Source of the DNA: Bacillota bacterium
GTDB lineage: Bacteria; Bacillota_E; Sulfobacillia; Sulfobacillales; Sulfobacillaceae
Reading direction: 5' to 3'
Length of the DNA stretch: 5,606 nt
NCBI GenBank assembly: GCA_021802375.1
Contig: JAKAAL010000341.1
Coordinates: 1 to 5,606 of the forward strand
In this document: positions 1-5,606 of the stretch, one piece after another
How the letters are laid out: each line of letters begins with the position of its first letter
Position numbering within the stretch: the stretch's first letter is position 1
Notes under the pieces: model-generated
Told to the model about the DNA's origin: nothing
Database searches by the model: none
Seen by the model: only the letters and a program-made list of their open reading frames with translations
Position numbers and translations under genes: made by a program

Positions 1-1
1 T

Positions 2-322
2 ATGGACGTATTGGAGTCCGGTTCGACACGGCGCATTATAGCGTCCGGAGGCGGTGTGCAGAGCCGACTTTGGATTCAAATTATTTCGGATATCTGTGGC
101 CTACCACTAGAATTGGCAGATAGCGATTCGGTGACACGAGGCGCGGCCATGTTGGCCGCCAAAGCCGACGGGGCAATTTTGAGTCTGGCAGATAGTCGCC
201 ACCAATGGCCGGTTGTGCGCCCGTCCGATTTAACTGGCGAGTATCAAAAGATTTATGCGGAGTATTTAGAAGATTTTCCGACTCACCATCCACGGGAATC
301 ACACCGAGTAGAATCATCGTGA
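2..322 (+). CDS. xylB: FGGY-family carbohydrate kinase, probably xylulokinase, C-terminal end (5' partial)
   Basis: This is the last ~106 residues of a sugar kinase whose 5' part lies outside the window; the first ATG is probably an internal Met. Family members phosphorylate a pentulose or related sugar with ATP in the cytosol; xylulokinase makes xylulose 5-phosphate for the pentose phosphate pathway. Seen: the C-terminal actin-like ATPase domain signature IIASGGGVQSRLWIQIISD (about residues 12-30), then GLPLEL, then RGAAMLAA (about 46-53), which is the Gly-rich nucleotide-binding region followed by the usual GAA..A helix. The tail YQKIYAEYLEDFP resembles the terminal helix of xylulokinases. 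The stop is a TGA at 320-322. The visible part has no lesion, so it may be intact, but the rest cannot be judged. A glycerol, gluconate or ribulose kinase is possible; the SGGGxQSxLWxQIxxD pattern favours xylulokinase. It is followed at once by IS66 debris. Confidence 0.8.
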   Translation: MDVLESGSTRRIIASGGGVQSRLWIQIISDICGLPLELADSDSVTRGAAMLAAKADGAILSLADSRHQWPVVRPSDLTGEYQKIYAEYLEDFPTHHPRESHRVESS

Positions 323-391
323 TTCCACCCTGCAGCCACACGGCGGATCTGAAAAAACGAATTCCTGTAACTACTCAGCGGGTGCTCATGG

Positions 392-423
392 CACCACCAG
401 GGGGCGTTAGCCCCCTGGTGGTG
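392..423. repeat. Perfect 14-bp GC-rich hairpin
   Basis: CACCACCAGGGGGC (392-405) and GCCCCCTGGTGGTG (410-423) are exact reverse complements around a GTTA loop. A second small inverted repeat, GTGAT...ATCAC (421-425 and 432-436), overlaps its right foot. It lies between the xylB stop and the IS66 transposase stop, just inside the possible IS66 end. No T-tract follows on either strand, so it is a poor intrinsic terminator by the usual rule. It could still slow read-through between the convergent genes, or be a structural hairpin of the insertion element. Confidence 0.8.
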
Positions 424-456
424 ATTCCTTCATCACAGAATTCTTATGGGACAGAC

Positions 457-1183
457 TTATGGAACGGCTTGGGGGATAAAAGCCTCCCCTTGGAAGACCT
501 TCGGAATCTATTCAAAGACCGGCAATCCTTGCTTTTTGAGGGTCGAAATGTCACGGCGGATGCGGAAGAAGACTTCGGCGCCATGCACACTGCGGAAGGT
601 GCCGGAGATTTTCTCGCGGACTTTGACCCGTCTCACATCCTGTTCGGCTTGGTGGTTCGTCTAGGCAACGCGGAAATTCCTCATAAATAAGAGCACGGCT
701 TCCCGATGAACATCGCGTCGTTCTCAGAGATGCCGCGTTTTGGGTTGCTTTACGCGGCCCCTTTTCTTGTCACCTGCCGGGACCCTTCGCGGATTTTCCG
801 CTAATCCTTGGCGGATGCTGTCATCATAGCTGGCGGAAAATGCCGCCAGCACGTCCGGCATGAACGCCGTTTGACCTGCCGTGACGGCTTCGGCTACGGC
901 CTGCTGGATGGGATGCCGATGCGTGATCAAAGCCTTGGGCCAGGTTTGGTGGGTGTTTTCTTCCGGCGCGATGAGTTCGCGCTCATGATGGGCATTGCCA
1001 CAGTGCATGGGTGCAGAGGGTATAGCTCCAATACGCGGACCATCCATCATGCACAGCCGTGCCGGTAAATCTCGGGAGGATTCCGGCCGCCTCCCTGGCT
1101 AGGCGGCCTCGCTGGGGATGAATGGGGTAGGACGTGAGCGTGGCGATGCTGGTGTGGCCCATGTGTGGCAAAAACGTGGACAA
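457..1183 (-). pseudogene. IS66-family transposase, C-terminal half, frameshifted with internal stops
   Basis: Reading the minus strand from about 1183 down gives IHPQRGRLAREAAGILPRF, then AVHDGWSAYW, then, after a frameshift near 996-1005, CGNAHHEREL, then KKRGRVKQPKTRHL, a TGA (724-726), LLFMRNFRVA, a TAG (661-663), TNHQAEQDVRRVKVREKISG, TFRSVHGAEVF, STLKKQGLPVFE, a TAG (508-510), KVFQGEAFIPQAVP and a TAA at 457-459. This follows the order of IS66 transposase motifs: HPKRG, HDxWxxY with the second catalytic Asp (codon 1046-1048), CNAHHxREL, the Lys/Arg-rich linker, and NNxAExDxR with the catalytic Glu (codon 643-645). About 240 residues of a usual ~500 remain, and the N-terminal DNA-binding part and first Asp are absent. 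Homology just above 1150 is weak. With at least one frameshift and three premature stops it cannot make an active enzyme. The 161-codon open frame on the opposite strand (205-690) is its antisense shadow. Confidence 0.9.
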
Positions 1184-1225
1184 TCGAGTCGCTTGGAATC
1201 ATCCGTGTGCCCCCTTGTCGGAAAT

Positions 1226-1246
1226 CGAAGAGTCAAGTTCTCTTCG
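1226..1246. repeat. 7-bp perfect inverted repeat, possible old operator
   Basis: CGAAGAG and CTCTTCG are separated by TCAAGTT. The dyad is about 205 bases upstream of the TTGCAC/TATAAT promoter, too far for a simple repressor site on that promoter. It could be a chance dyad or a hairpin left from another element. No regulator can be named. Confidence 0.35.
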
Positions 1247-1450
1247 GTAAAAGGCTTCGACGAAAGAGGCACATTCTCCTTGCGTAGACAATTTTTCTAT
1301 GCCGATAATACTGACAATAAAACCGGGGGTAAGTCAAGACACTGGCAAGGTTTCAGCGGCATATTTCGGTAACCACGGCAGGATATCGGACAAGGCGACT
1401 TTAGATCGACGGGGAAATGATGCGAATTGACTATTTTACCTCGCGTCCCG

Positions 1451-1479
1451 TTGCACCTTCGAAGGGTGTTCCGTATAAT
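1451..1479 (+). promoter_or_regulatory. Putative sigma-70/SigA-type promoter for the dab locus
   Basis: TTGCAC (1451-1456) and TATAAT (1474-1479) are separated by exactly 17 bases. The -10 is a perfect consensus and the -35 matches four of six bases. Transcription would start near 1486, giving a leader of about 145 bases before the dabB start at 1630. This is the best promoter-like pair I found upstream of a gene in the window. The call rests on sequence match and position only. Confidence 0.55.
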
Positions 1480-1535
1480 AAACGTGCGACATAAAAGTCG
1501 CGACAAACAGATCGTATCCATATTAAGCTAGCACG

Positions 1536-1556
1536 CCTGCCGATACTGCAGGTCTT
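1536..1556 (+). terminator. Weak hairpin with short T-run in the dabB leader
   Basis: CCTGC (1536-1540) pairs with GCAGG (1548-1552) around CGATACT, followed by TCTTTT. The stem is only five base pairs, plus a possible G-T pair. It sits between the predicted promoter and the dabB start, where a leader attenuator could act, but it is too small to be convincing. Confidence 0.2.
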
Positions 1557-1629
1557 TTGCCAATGATCTCGGCGATTTTGGTGTGCAGGCCTTCAACATT
1601 CAGCGATAAAAACAAAGGTGGTCATGGCT

Positions 1630-2421
1630 ATGCCAATGTATCCAGATATGATACCACGTTTACTTATGCTGATTTTGCCTTGGCCCTTTTTTGTGGTGGG
1701 CTTTGTTGTGGGCATCGGTGCTGACCGCCACGCCAGACTAGCCAGACTAATGAGGGCGTTGACAATGGGGGCCTCTTGGTTCGCTTTGGTGTGCGCGATT
1801 TTGGCGGCTGTGACCTATGGAGTGGGACTGACCAACTCCACGACCTATATTTCGGTACATTTGCCAGAAAGACTAGGCGTCCTAGCGGTCAACGCCGACG
1901 TCAACAGCCTTACCGTGCTCCTGTTGTTGCTGGTAGCCTTTGTTGGCATGATCGTCGCTCGTTATGCGTATACTCTAGGTGCCGATACCCACGAAGGGCG
2001 CTTTCATCGTGGGCTAAGTTTTACATTAGGTTCAGTTTCGATGATGATTTCTTCTGGCAGCATGGGGGTAGTCCGAATTTTCTGGATCGCACCCGGTCTG
2101 TGCCAGCACAAGTTGCTGACGTTTTACCGTGAGCGTCCTGTCGCGGTGCTTGCTGCCCGTAAGAAATATCTGCTCCACTGAATAGCGGATGTAAGTCTGT
2201 TAGTAGCCTTTGTGCTCATTGCCCACACACGGCATATGTCGCAGTTCGCCGGCATTGGGCCGGCGCTGGCCGGAATTCACGGATCTCTTTCGGAACCCTT
2301 GCAGACCGCAAGCAGCCTCCTCGTTGTGAGTGCGGTCCTAAAGAGTGCGTCATCCCCCTTTCATGGGTGGCGCATTCAGGCGATGGGAGCACCGACCTCG
2401 GTGTGGGCGTATGCTGCATGA
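1630..2421 (+). pseudogene. dabB: DABs accumulation complex membrane subunit DabB (NuoL-like), with in-frame stop and 3' deletion
   Basis: DabB is a polytopic inner-membrane protein of the proton-conducting NuoL/MrpA superfamily. It pairs with DabA to drive energy-coupled accumulation of dissolved inorganic carbon. Seen: hydrophobic segments near residues 8-30, 46-70, 93-112 and 130-155; the conserved stretch NADVNSLTVLLLLLVAFVG; and KLLTFYRERPVAVLAARKK, typical of DabB. A TGA at 2179-2181 interrupts the frame exactly where relatives have an Arg before (I/L)(A/G)D, so a CGA to TGA change is likely. The same frame then continues with IADVSLLVAFVL and VLKSASSPFHGW, the motif with the channel lysine, and APTSV. 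Homology stops in the PTPVSALLHA motif. About 260 residues remain; relatives are usually 500 or longer. Start choice: AGGTGG at 1616-1621 is 8 bases before ATG 1630; GTG 1618 and ATG 1624 are too close. A plain complex I NuoL is less likely, given the dabA fragment that follows. Confidence 0.82.
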
Positions 2422-2596
2422 GCCACTGCGCCTTAATGTCATCATCGAAGTACCGCAACGCGCCATCGATGACGTGATCGCCCGTCATAACGGGGTGCGG
2501 GAACTGGTGGACAACGTATGGATCCCCCTTTTCCAGATCGATGAAGATGGCAACATGAATCGTCGCGGTATCGACCAGCAAAGGTGTCGGAACTAA
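2414..2596 (+). pseudogene. dabA: DabA (DUF2309) C-terminal fragment
   Basis: DabA is the large, zinc-dependent, beta-carbonic-anhydrase-like subunit of the DABs accumulation complex and is normally encoded just downstream of dabB on the same strand. Only the last ~60 codons remain. Seen: LHEPLRLNVIIEVPQRAID (codons from 2414), then VIARHNGVRELVDNVWIPLF and QIDEDG. These match the end of the DUF2309 family: HEPLRL, EAPxxAI, VRxLVDNxW and LFxLD. The frame closes with TAA at 2594-2596. It is one base out of register with the upstream dabB frame. All of the catalytic region, with the zinc-binding Cys, His and Asp residues, is missing, so this cannot be functional. The last ~10 residues diverge from the family, and the true end may also be altered. 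Confidence 0.8.
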
Positions 2597-3012
2597 ACGG
2601 CCGTATTGGCCGCACGGATTCTACTGAACGCCTTCTGACGGACCTCCGTAACGTGCCTCCACAAAACGACGGAAGAGCACGCACTAAGGCGGCTGGGGGC
2701 TGTCGATTTCTCAAGTTTTATGTGCCATCGCGAGTTGAGGATTAAGAGTGGAGGCAGATTTGGCCTTGACGTGGCGGTCTAGGGTACGTGGGCAGGAGTT
2801 CCACCCCGGTTTAGTCGATACCTCATCATGGACATCGCGGCAGGGGTCTGCGGCGCGAATGATGTGGCACCAGGTCCAAATTTTATCTAAGAATTCATGA
2901 GCGCTCCCCGTGCTATTACCGGATTCAGTGCCCGAGGTAAGTCGGCGCCGTCAGCTTAGGCCCACCATGCAACCCAGACTTACAACGTGATGAGATGAAA
3001 GGATGACACGAC
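2597..3012. other. Non-coding stretch between dabA fragment and ilvD
   Basis: About 415 bases without a recognisable gene. All three plus frames hit stops repeatedly, and the short minus-strand open frame at 2442-2714 is partly a shadow of the dabA fragment. There is a small dyad CGGCC-GTATT-GGCCG (2598-2612). No strong -10/-35 pair for ilvD stands out; TATCTA near 2884 is at best a weak -10. The ribosome-binding site AAAGGATG (2998-3005) at its right end belongs to ilvD. The rest may be debris from the deletion that removed dabA. Confidence 0.5.
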
Positions 3013-4704
3013 ATGGAACAGAAACACAATAACGATTTGCGAATTCGCAGCATTGTCATTAGCGAAGGAGAAAACCGCGCCCCTAATCGGGCCATGCTTC
3101 GGGCCGTCGGATTCACCGACGAAGATTTCACTAAGCCGATGATCGGTATTGCCAGCACATGGAGTGAAGTGACCCCGTGCAACATACATATCGACAAACT
3201 GGCCTTGCAAGCAAAGGAAGGTGCGAAAGATGGTGGAGGAAAACCACTTGTTTTTAATACCATAACCGTTTCAGACGGGATCTCCATGGGCCATGAAGGT
3301 ATGCGCTATTCACTGCCAAGCCGTGAAGTGATTGCCGATTCAATTGAAACCGTAGTTGGTGCCGAGCGACTTGACGGACTCGTGGCCATTGGTGGTTGTG
3401 ATAAAAATATGCCCGGATGTATGATCGCAATCGGGCGCTTAAATATTCCATCCGTCTTTGTATACGGCGGAACCATTTCCCCGGGAAAATCTAAAGAAGG
3501 AAAAGATATTGACATCGTTTCCGTTTTTGAGGCGGTAGGACAGTATAATGCAGGTGATATTGACCGTGAACAGCTGCATGATATTGAGTGTCGCGCTTGT
3601 CCAGGTGCCGGTTCCTGTGGCGGCATGTATACGGCAAATTCAATGGCCTCTGCCATTGAAGCAATGGGGATGAGTTTGCCGGGAAGCGCTTCAAATCCAG
3701 CAGAAACTACGTTAAAACGGGATGACTGTTACAAAGCAGGGTATGGGGTCGCCGATCTTCTTAGAAAAAGAATTTACCCTCGAGACATTATGACGAAAAA
3801 AGCTTTTGAAAATGCGATTACCATAATCATGGCACTCGGGGGTTCGACAAATGCATTCCTTCACCTATTAGCCATTGCCCATTCGGTTGACGTTGAACTT
3901 ACTCTTGATGATTTCGAAAGAATACGAAAAAGGGTTCCGTATATCGCCGATCTTAAGCCAAGTGGACGTTACGTTATGGAAGATCTCTATAAAGTCGGTG
4001 GCGTTTCTGCGGTGATGAAGGCATTGCTCGAAGCTGGGCTGCTTCATGGCGATTGTTTAACGATTACAGGAAATACGCTTGCCGAAAACCTGTCTGTTCA
4101 GCCGCCACTTAAAGAAGGTCAAGAAATAATTCGCCCACTGAACAACCCCATTCTCGCAACAGGTCCGCTATTTGTATTGAAAGGTAATTTGGCACCTGAA
4201 GGGTCTGTTGCCAAAATGTCCGGCTTGAAAGTGAAGAAATTTACCGGACCGGCACGTGTGTTTAACACGGAAGAAGACGCGACTCAAGCTGTTTTAAATA
4301 ATGAGATGAATCCGGGAGACGTTATTGTAATCCGCTATGCAGGGCCCAAGGGTGGGCCTGGAATGGCGGAAATGCTCTCTATTACCGCTATTATTATCGG
4401 AAAGGGTCTAGGTGGACAAGTGGGGTTAATTACTGATGGGCGTTTTTCCGGTGGCACCTATGGTTTAGTAGTGGGTCACATTTCGCCCGAAGCACAAGTA
4501 GGAGGGCCGATTGCGCTTCTTAAGGACGGAGATCTGATCACGATTGATAGCGAAACTCAGGAACTTTCAGTAGCCGTACCTGATGAAGAATTATCCAACC
4601 GATTAAAAGAATGGAAAGAACCACCTCTTCGTTATAGCAAGGGAATATTAAATAAATACGCCAGGTTGGTGTCGTCCGCATCCAAAGGAGCTGTGACGGA
4701 TTAA
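3013..4704 (+). CDS. ilvD: Dihydroxy-acid dehydratase, [2Fe-2S] type
   Basis: IlvD dehydrates 2,3-dihydroxy-3-methylbutanoate and 2,3-dihydroxy-3-methylpentanoate to the 2-oxo acid precursors of valine/leucine (and pantothenate) and isoleucine; it is cytosolic and Mg2+-dependent. The 563 residues are the normal family length and uninterrupted. Seen: Cys56 in TPCNIHI, Cys129 in [10 protein letters not shown] and Cys202 in [15 protein letters not shown]. These are three cluster cysteines spaced 73 and 73, as in the [2Fe-2S] enzymes, rather than the two-cysteine [4Fe-4S] pattern of other IlvDs. Asp88 ([20 protein letters not shown]), Asp130, the carbamylatable Lys131 and Glu453 (MAEMLS) are the expected Mg site. 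Ser479 in GRFSGGTYG is the expected catalytic base. ATG 3013 is supported by AAAGGA (2998-3003) nine bases upstream. No other ilv or leu gene adjoins it, so it appears monocistronic. It is richer in A/T than its surroundings, e.g. 25 G/C of 60 bases at 3481-3540. The close sugar-acid dehydratases (Edd type) are less likely, given the motif set. Confidence 0.96.
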   Translation: MEQKHNNDLRIRSIVISEGENRAPNRAMLRAVGFTDEDFTKPMIGIASTWSEVTPCNIHIDKLALQAKEGAKDGGGKPLVFNTITVSDGISMGHEGMRYSLPSREVIADSIETVVGAERLDGLVAIGGCDKNMPGCMIAIGRLNIPSVFVYGGTISPGKSKEGKDIDIVSVFEAVGQYNAGDIDREQLHDIECRACPGAGSCGGMYTANSMASAIEAMGMSLPGSASNPAETTLKRDDCYKAGYGVADLLRKRIYPRDIMTKKAFENAITIIMALGGSTNAFLHLLAIAHSVDVELTLDDFERIRKRVPYIADLKPSGRYVMEDLYKVGGVSAVMKALLEAGLLHGDCLTITGNTLAENLSVQPPLKEGQEIIRPLNNPILATGPLFVLKGNLAPEGSVAKMSGLKVKKFTGPARVFNTEEDATQAVLNNEMNPGDVIVIRYAGPKGGPGMAEMLSITAIIIGKGLGGQVGLITDGRFSGGTYGLVVGHISPEAQVGGPIALLKDGDLITIDSETQELSVAVPDEELSNRLKEWKEPPLRYSKGILNKYARLVSSASKGAVTD

Positions 4705-4861
4705 TCGCTCCATGAAAACGCCGCAACCACTCCAGCCCCCATTTCCCCGGCACGTATGCGGGGCTGCTCTCGATGCCCCGGTTTAGACGGCATCGGTCGC
4801 CGTGTCTTGCGGTTAGAACCTGAGAGATCCCCAGTTTTTGCTCATGTTCACGGCTCTGCTG
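4705..4861. other. Spacer after ilvD, with small GC-rich hairpins
   Basis: No gene is visible. CGGGGC (4759-4764) pairs with GCCCCG (4775-4780) around a 10-nt loop, followed by GTTTA. A competing dyad CCCCG...CGGGG (4745-4749, 4759-4763) shares its left arm. Either could help end ilvD transcription, but neither has a real T-tract, so I do not call a terminator. The end of the neighbouring insertion remnant probably lies in this spacer or just right of it. Confidence 0.4.
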
Positions 4862-4940
4862 TTAGTGGACCAGAGTTAGAGTTTTTTGCGCCGAATGGAT
4901 GCCGCGATCGAGGCGATTGGCCACGCCGGGTTCCCGATAC

Positions 4941-4971
4941 CAGGGCTGGAGCCGGAATCGGGTCCAGCCTG
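4941..4971. repeat. Imperfect GC-rich hairpin
   Basis: CAGGGCTGGA (4941-4950) pairs with TCCAGCCTG (4963-4971), nine base pairs with one bulged G and a 12-nt loop. An alternative pairing, CCCGAT (4933-4938) with ATCGGG (4957-4962), overlaps it. It lies in the unexplained 3' tail of the IS4-type remnant. Confidence 0.5.
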
Positions 4972-4996
4972 CGCGTTCCGGGCCAGGAAGTGCCCG

Positions 4997-5032
4997 GGAT
5001 GCGATCGGGTCTCTTTTTCTCTTGTCGCATCC
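4997..5032. repeat. 8-bp perfect inverted repeat with T-rich loop
   Basis: GGATGCGA (4997-5004) and TCGCATCC (5025-5032) are exact reverse complements with a 20-nt pyrimidine-rich loop. After one G-G mismatch the stem extends by CCC (4993-4995) with GGG (5034-5036). It lies in the same tail region as the hairpin at 4941-4971. Confidence 0.55.
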
Positions 5033-5198
5033 GGGGTCCAAGCCTGTCGGGATCATCCGCTGTGCGCAGCCAATAGTCCGGATGGGACAGACTGCGAGAT
5101 CCGCTATGATGGGGAGAGTGCGGGGAATGAGGACAATCTGTCGGCGCAAATTCTCCTGGGTTCGCGGTAACGTCCGCCATACCCCATGTCCGATTGGG

Positions 5199-5242
5199 AG
5201 CCCCCATGATCCTCTACGCCACAACGCATGGGTTCGGGGGCT
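5199..5242. repeat. 7-bp perfect inverted repeat
   Basis: AGCCCCC (5199-5205) pairs with GGGGGCT (5236-5242). The outer GGG (5196-5198) can pair with CCC (5246-5248) across a three-base bulge. It falls inside the readable transposase homology, so it may simply reflect GC-rich coding sequence. Confidence 0.35.
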
Positions 5243-5606
5243 TTTCCCGGGATTCGCACGCCATTCCCGATCTGTGCCGGTCTGTTCCCTGGTCCATCCG
5301 CTCCCATTCAACCATTAAGAGGCCCAGGCAAACACCCACAACAGGTGATTCCCTCGCTCCGGGGTACCCCATTGGACCCCATTGAGTGGAAAGCCTTCAT
5401 ATCAGGGATTTTTTGATCCCGGAAGCATTCCTCCGTCGTAAATCGCTGGCCGGTGACCGCGGTGATAAGGGAGGCCAGCCACAAAGCTTTAGTTTATGGA
5501 CCGCCCACGGCATTAAGGCGGCGTAGCATCGCCGGCCCAATCTTTGGTATGCCCGATTAGCACTCGCTGTGGTGGCCTCTCACCACGAGGCCTGGATCCG
5601 CACCGC

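Larger units (their letters stand above)
367..1183 (-). mobile_element. Degraded IS66-family element, 3' half
   Basis: The remnant is defined by the transposase pseudogene inside it. A possible outer end is GTAACTACTCAGC at 367-379, because IS66-family terminal repeats commonly begin with GTAA (established for the family). The 8 bases before it are GAATTCCT. I found no matching inverted end or repeat of GAATTCCT on the other side, so the second end is lost or too diverged. The accessory tnpA/tnpB genes and the 5' half of the transposase are missing. The 367 boundary is an inference; the presence of IS66 material is not in doubt. Confidence 0.7.
1184..1617. other. Non-coding stretch upstream of the dabB pseudogene
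   Basis: No recognisable protein on either strand; the short open frames here show no family motif. It holds a perfect 7-bp inverted repeat CGAAGAG/CTCTTCG (1226-1232 and 1240-1246, 7-nt spacer), the promoter at 1451-1479, and a small hairpin at 1536-1552. It probably joins IS66 debris on the left to the native upstream region of the dab locus on the right; I cannot place the boundary. Confidence 0.5.
4862..5606 (-). pseudogene. IS4-type transposase, C-terminal part, frameshifted (extends beyond window)
   Basis: Minus-strand reading from the right edge gives RPPQRVLIGHTKDWAGD in one frame (about 5578-5528). A second frame (from about 5520) gives LWLASLITAVTGQRFTTEEC then FRDQK. After the A-run (5409-5414) the first frame resumes with YEGFPLNGVQWGTPERGNHL, LWVFAWAS, a TAA, WLNGSGWTREQTGTDREWRA, THALWRRGSWGL and RTQENLRRQI. 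The segment QRFTTEECFRDQK fits the IS4-family R(3)E(6)K signature, with Arg at codon 5443-5445, the catalytic Glu at 5431-5433 and Lys at 5410-5412. The usual Tyr two residues before Arg is Thr, one base away from a Tyr codon. Stops also occur at 5494-5496 (TAA) and 5402-5404 (TGA). The last frame stays open to a TAA at 4862-4864, but its final ~70 residues match nothing I know, so the true protein end may be nearer 5100. The other DDE residues lie outside the window. It is dead as written. Confidence 0.78.

Noticed and set aside
205..690. 161-codon plus-strand open frame downstream of xylB
   Set aside because: It is antisense to the IS66 transposase remnant, which has clear family motifs on the minus strand, and its own translation shows no domain.
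2179..2181. TGA in dabB as selenocysteine or programmed read-through
   Set aside because: DabB is not a known selenoprotein, the expected residue is Arg, no convincing stem-loop follows directly, and the gene is also truncated downstream.
2216..2581. 121-codon minus-strand open frame across the dabB-dabA junction
   Set aside because: The plus strand matches DabB and DabA motifs in the same place; the minus-strand product resembles nothing.
2925..3287. 120-codon minus-strand open frame across the ilvD start
   Set aside because: Antisense shadow of ilvD, whose plus-strand reading has full family motifs.
4759..4784. Intrinsic terminator after ilvD
   Set aside because: The six-bp stem has a 10-nt loop and only GTTTA after it; too weak to call.
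4886..5318. Overlapping plus-strand open frames of 94-139 codons
   Set aside because: They oppose the IS4-type transposase homology on the minus strand, lie in GC-rich sequence where long chance frames are common, and have no recognisable motif.
5569..5586. GTGGTG-GCCTCT-CACCAC dyad at the right edge
   Set aside because: Only six base pairs, inside transposase homology; likely chance.

Overview
This window is mostly a graveyard of decayed genes around one intact housekeeping gene. The organism looks like a bacterium with mixed base composition. The fragments (a pentulose kinase, a DABs inorganic-carbon uptake locus and several IS remnants) would suit an autotrophic or mixotrophic, possibly acidophilic, Firmicute such as a Sulfobacillus-like lineage. 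That assignment is an inference from gene content only.

Layout. Positions 2-322 (+) hold the C-terminal end of an FGGY carbohydrate kinase, most like xylulokinase, cut by the left window edge. About 367-1183 (-) is the 3' half of an IS66-family transposase, broken by at least one frameshift and three internal stops, with a perfect 14-bp GC-rich hairpin between its end and the transposase stop. Positions 1184-1617 are non-coding, but keep a near-consensus sigma-70-type promoter (TTGCAC-17-TATAAT) and some small inverted repeats. From 1630 (+) begins a pseudogene of dabB, the NuoL-like membrane subunit of the DABs accumulation complex. It carries one in-frame TGA and then stops abruptly in its conserved PTPVSALLHA-type motif, where it runs directly into the C-terminal end of dabA (DUF2309) at about 2414-2596. 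The rest of dabB and nearly all of dabA are missing. Positions 2597-3012 contain no recognisable gene.

Positions 3013-4704 (+) encode a full-length 563-aa dihydroxy-acid dehydratase (IlvD) of the three-cysteine [2Fe-2S] type, the only intact gene. The right end, 4862-5606 (-), is the C-terminal part of an IS4-type transposase with the R(3)E(6)K catalytic signature still readable, but with two frameshifts and internal stops. It runs out of the window.

The genes do not form a working pathway together. IlvD acts in branched-chain amino-acid synthesis and is unrelated to the carbon-uptake and sugar-kinase remnants. The main point of interest is the dabB-dabA deletion fusion, a record of loss of a bicarbonate-accumulation system, with its promoter apparently still present. 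I found no CRISPR array, tRNA, rRNA or convincing new functional system.
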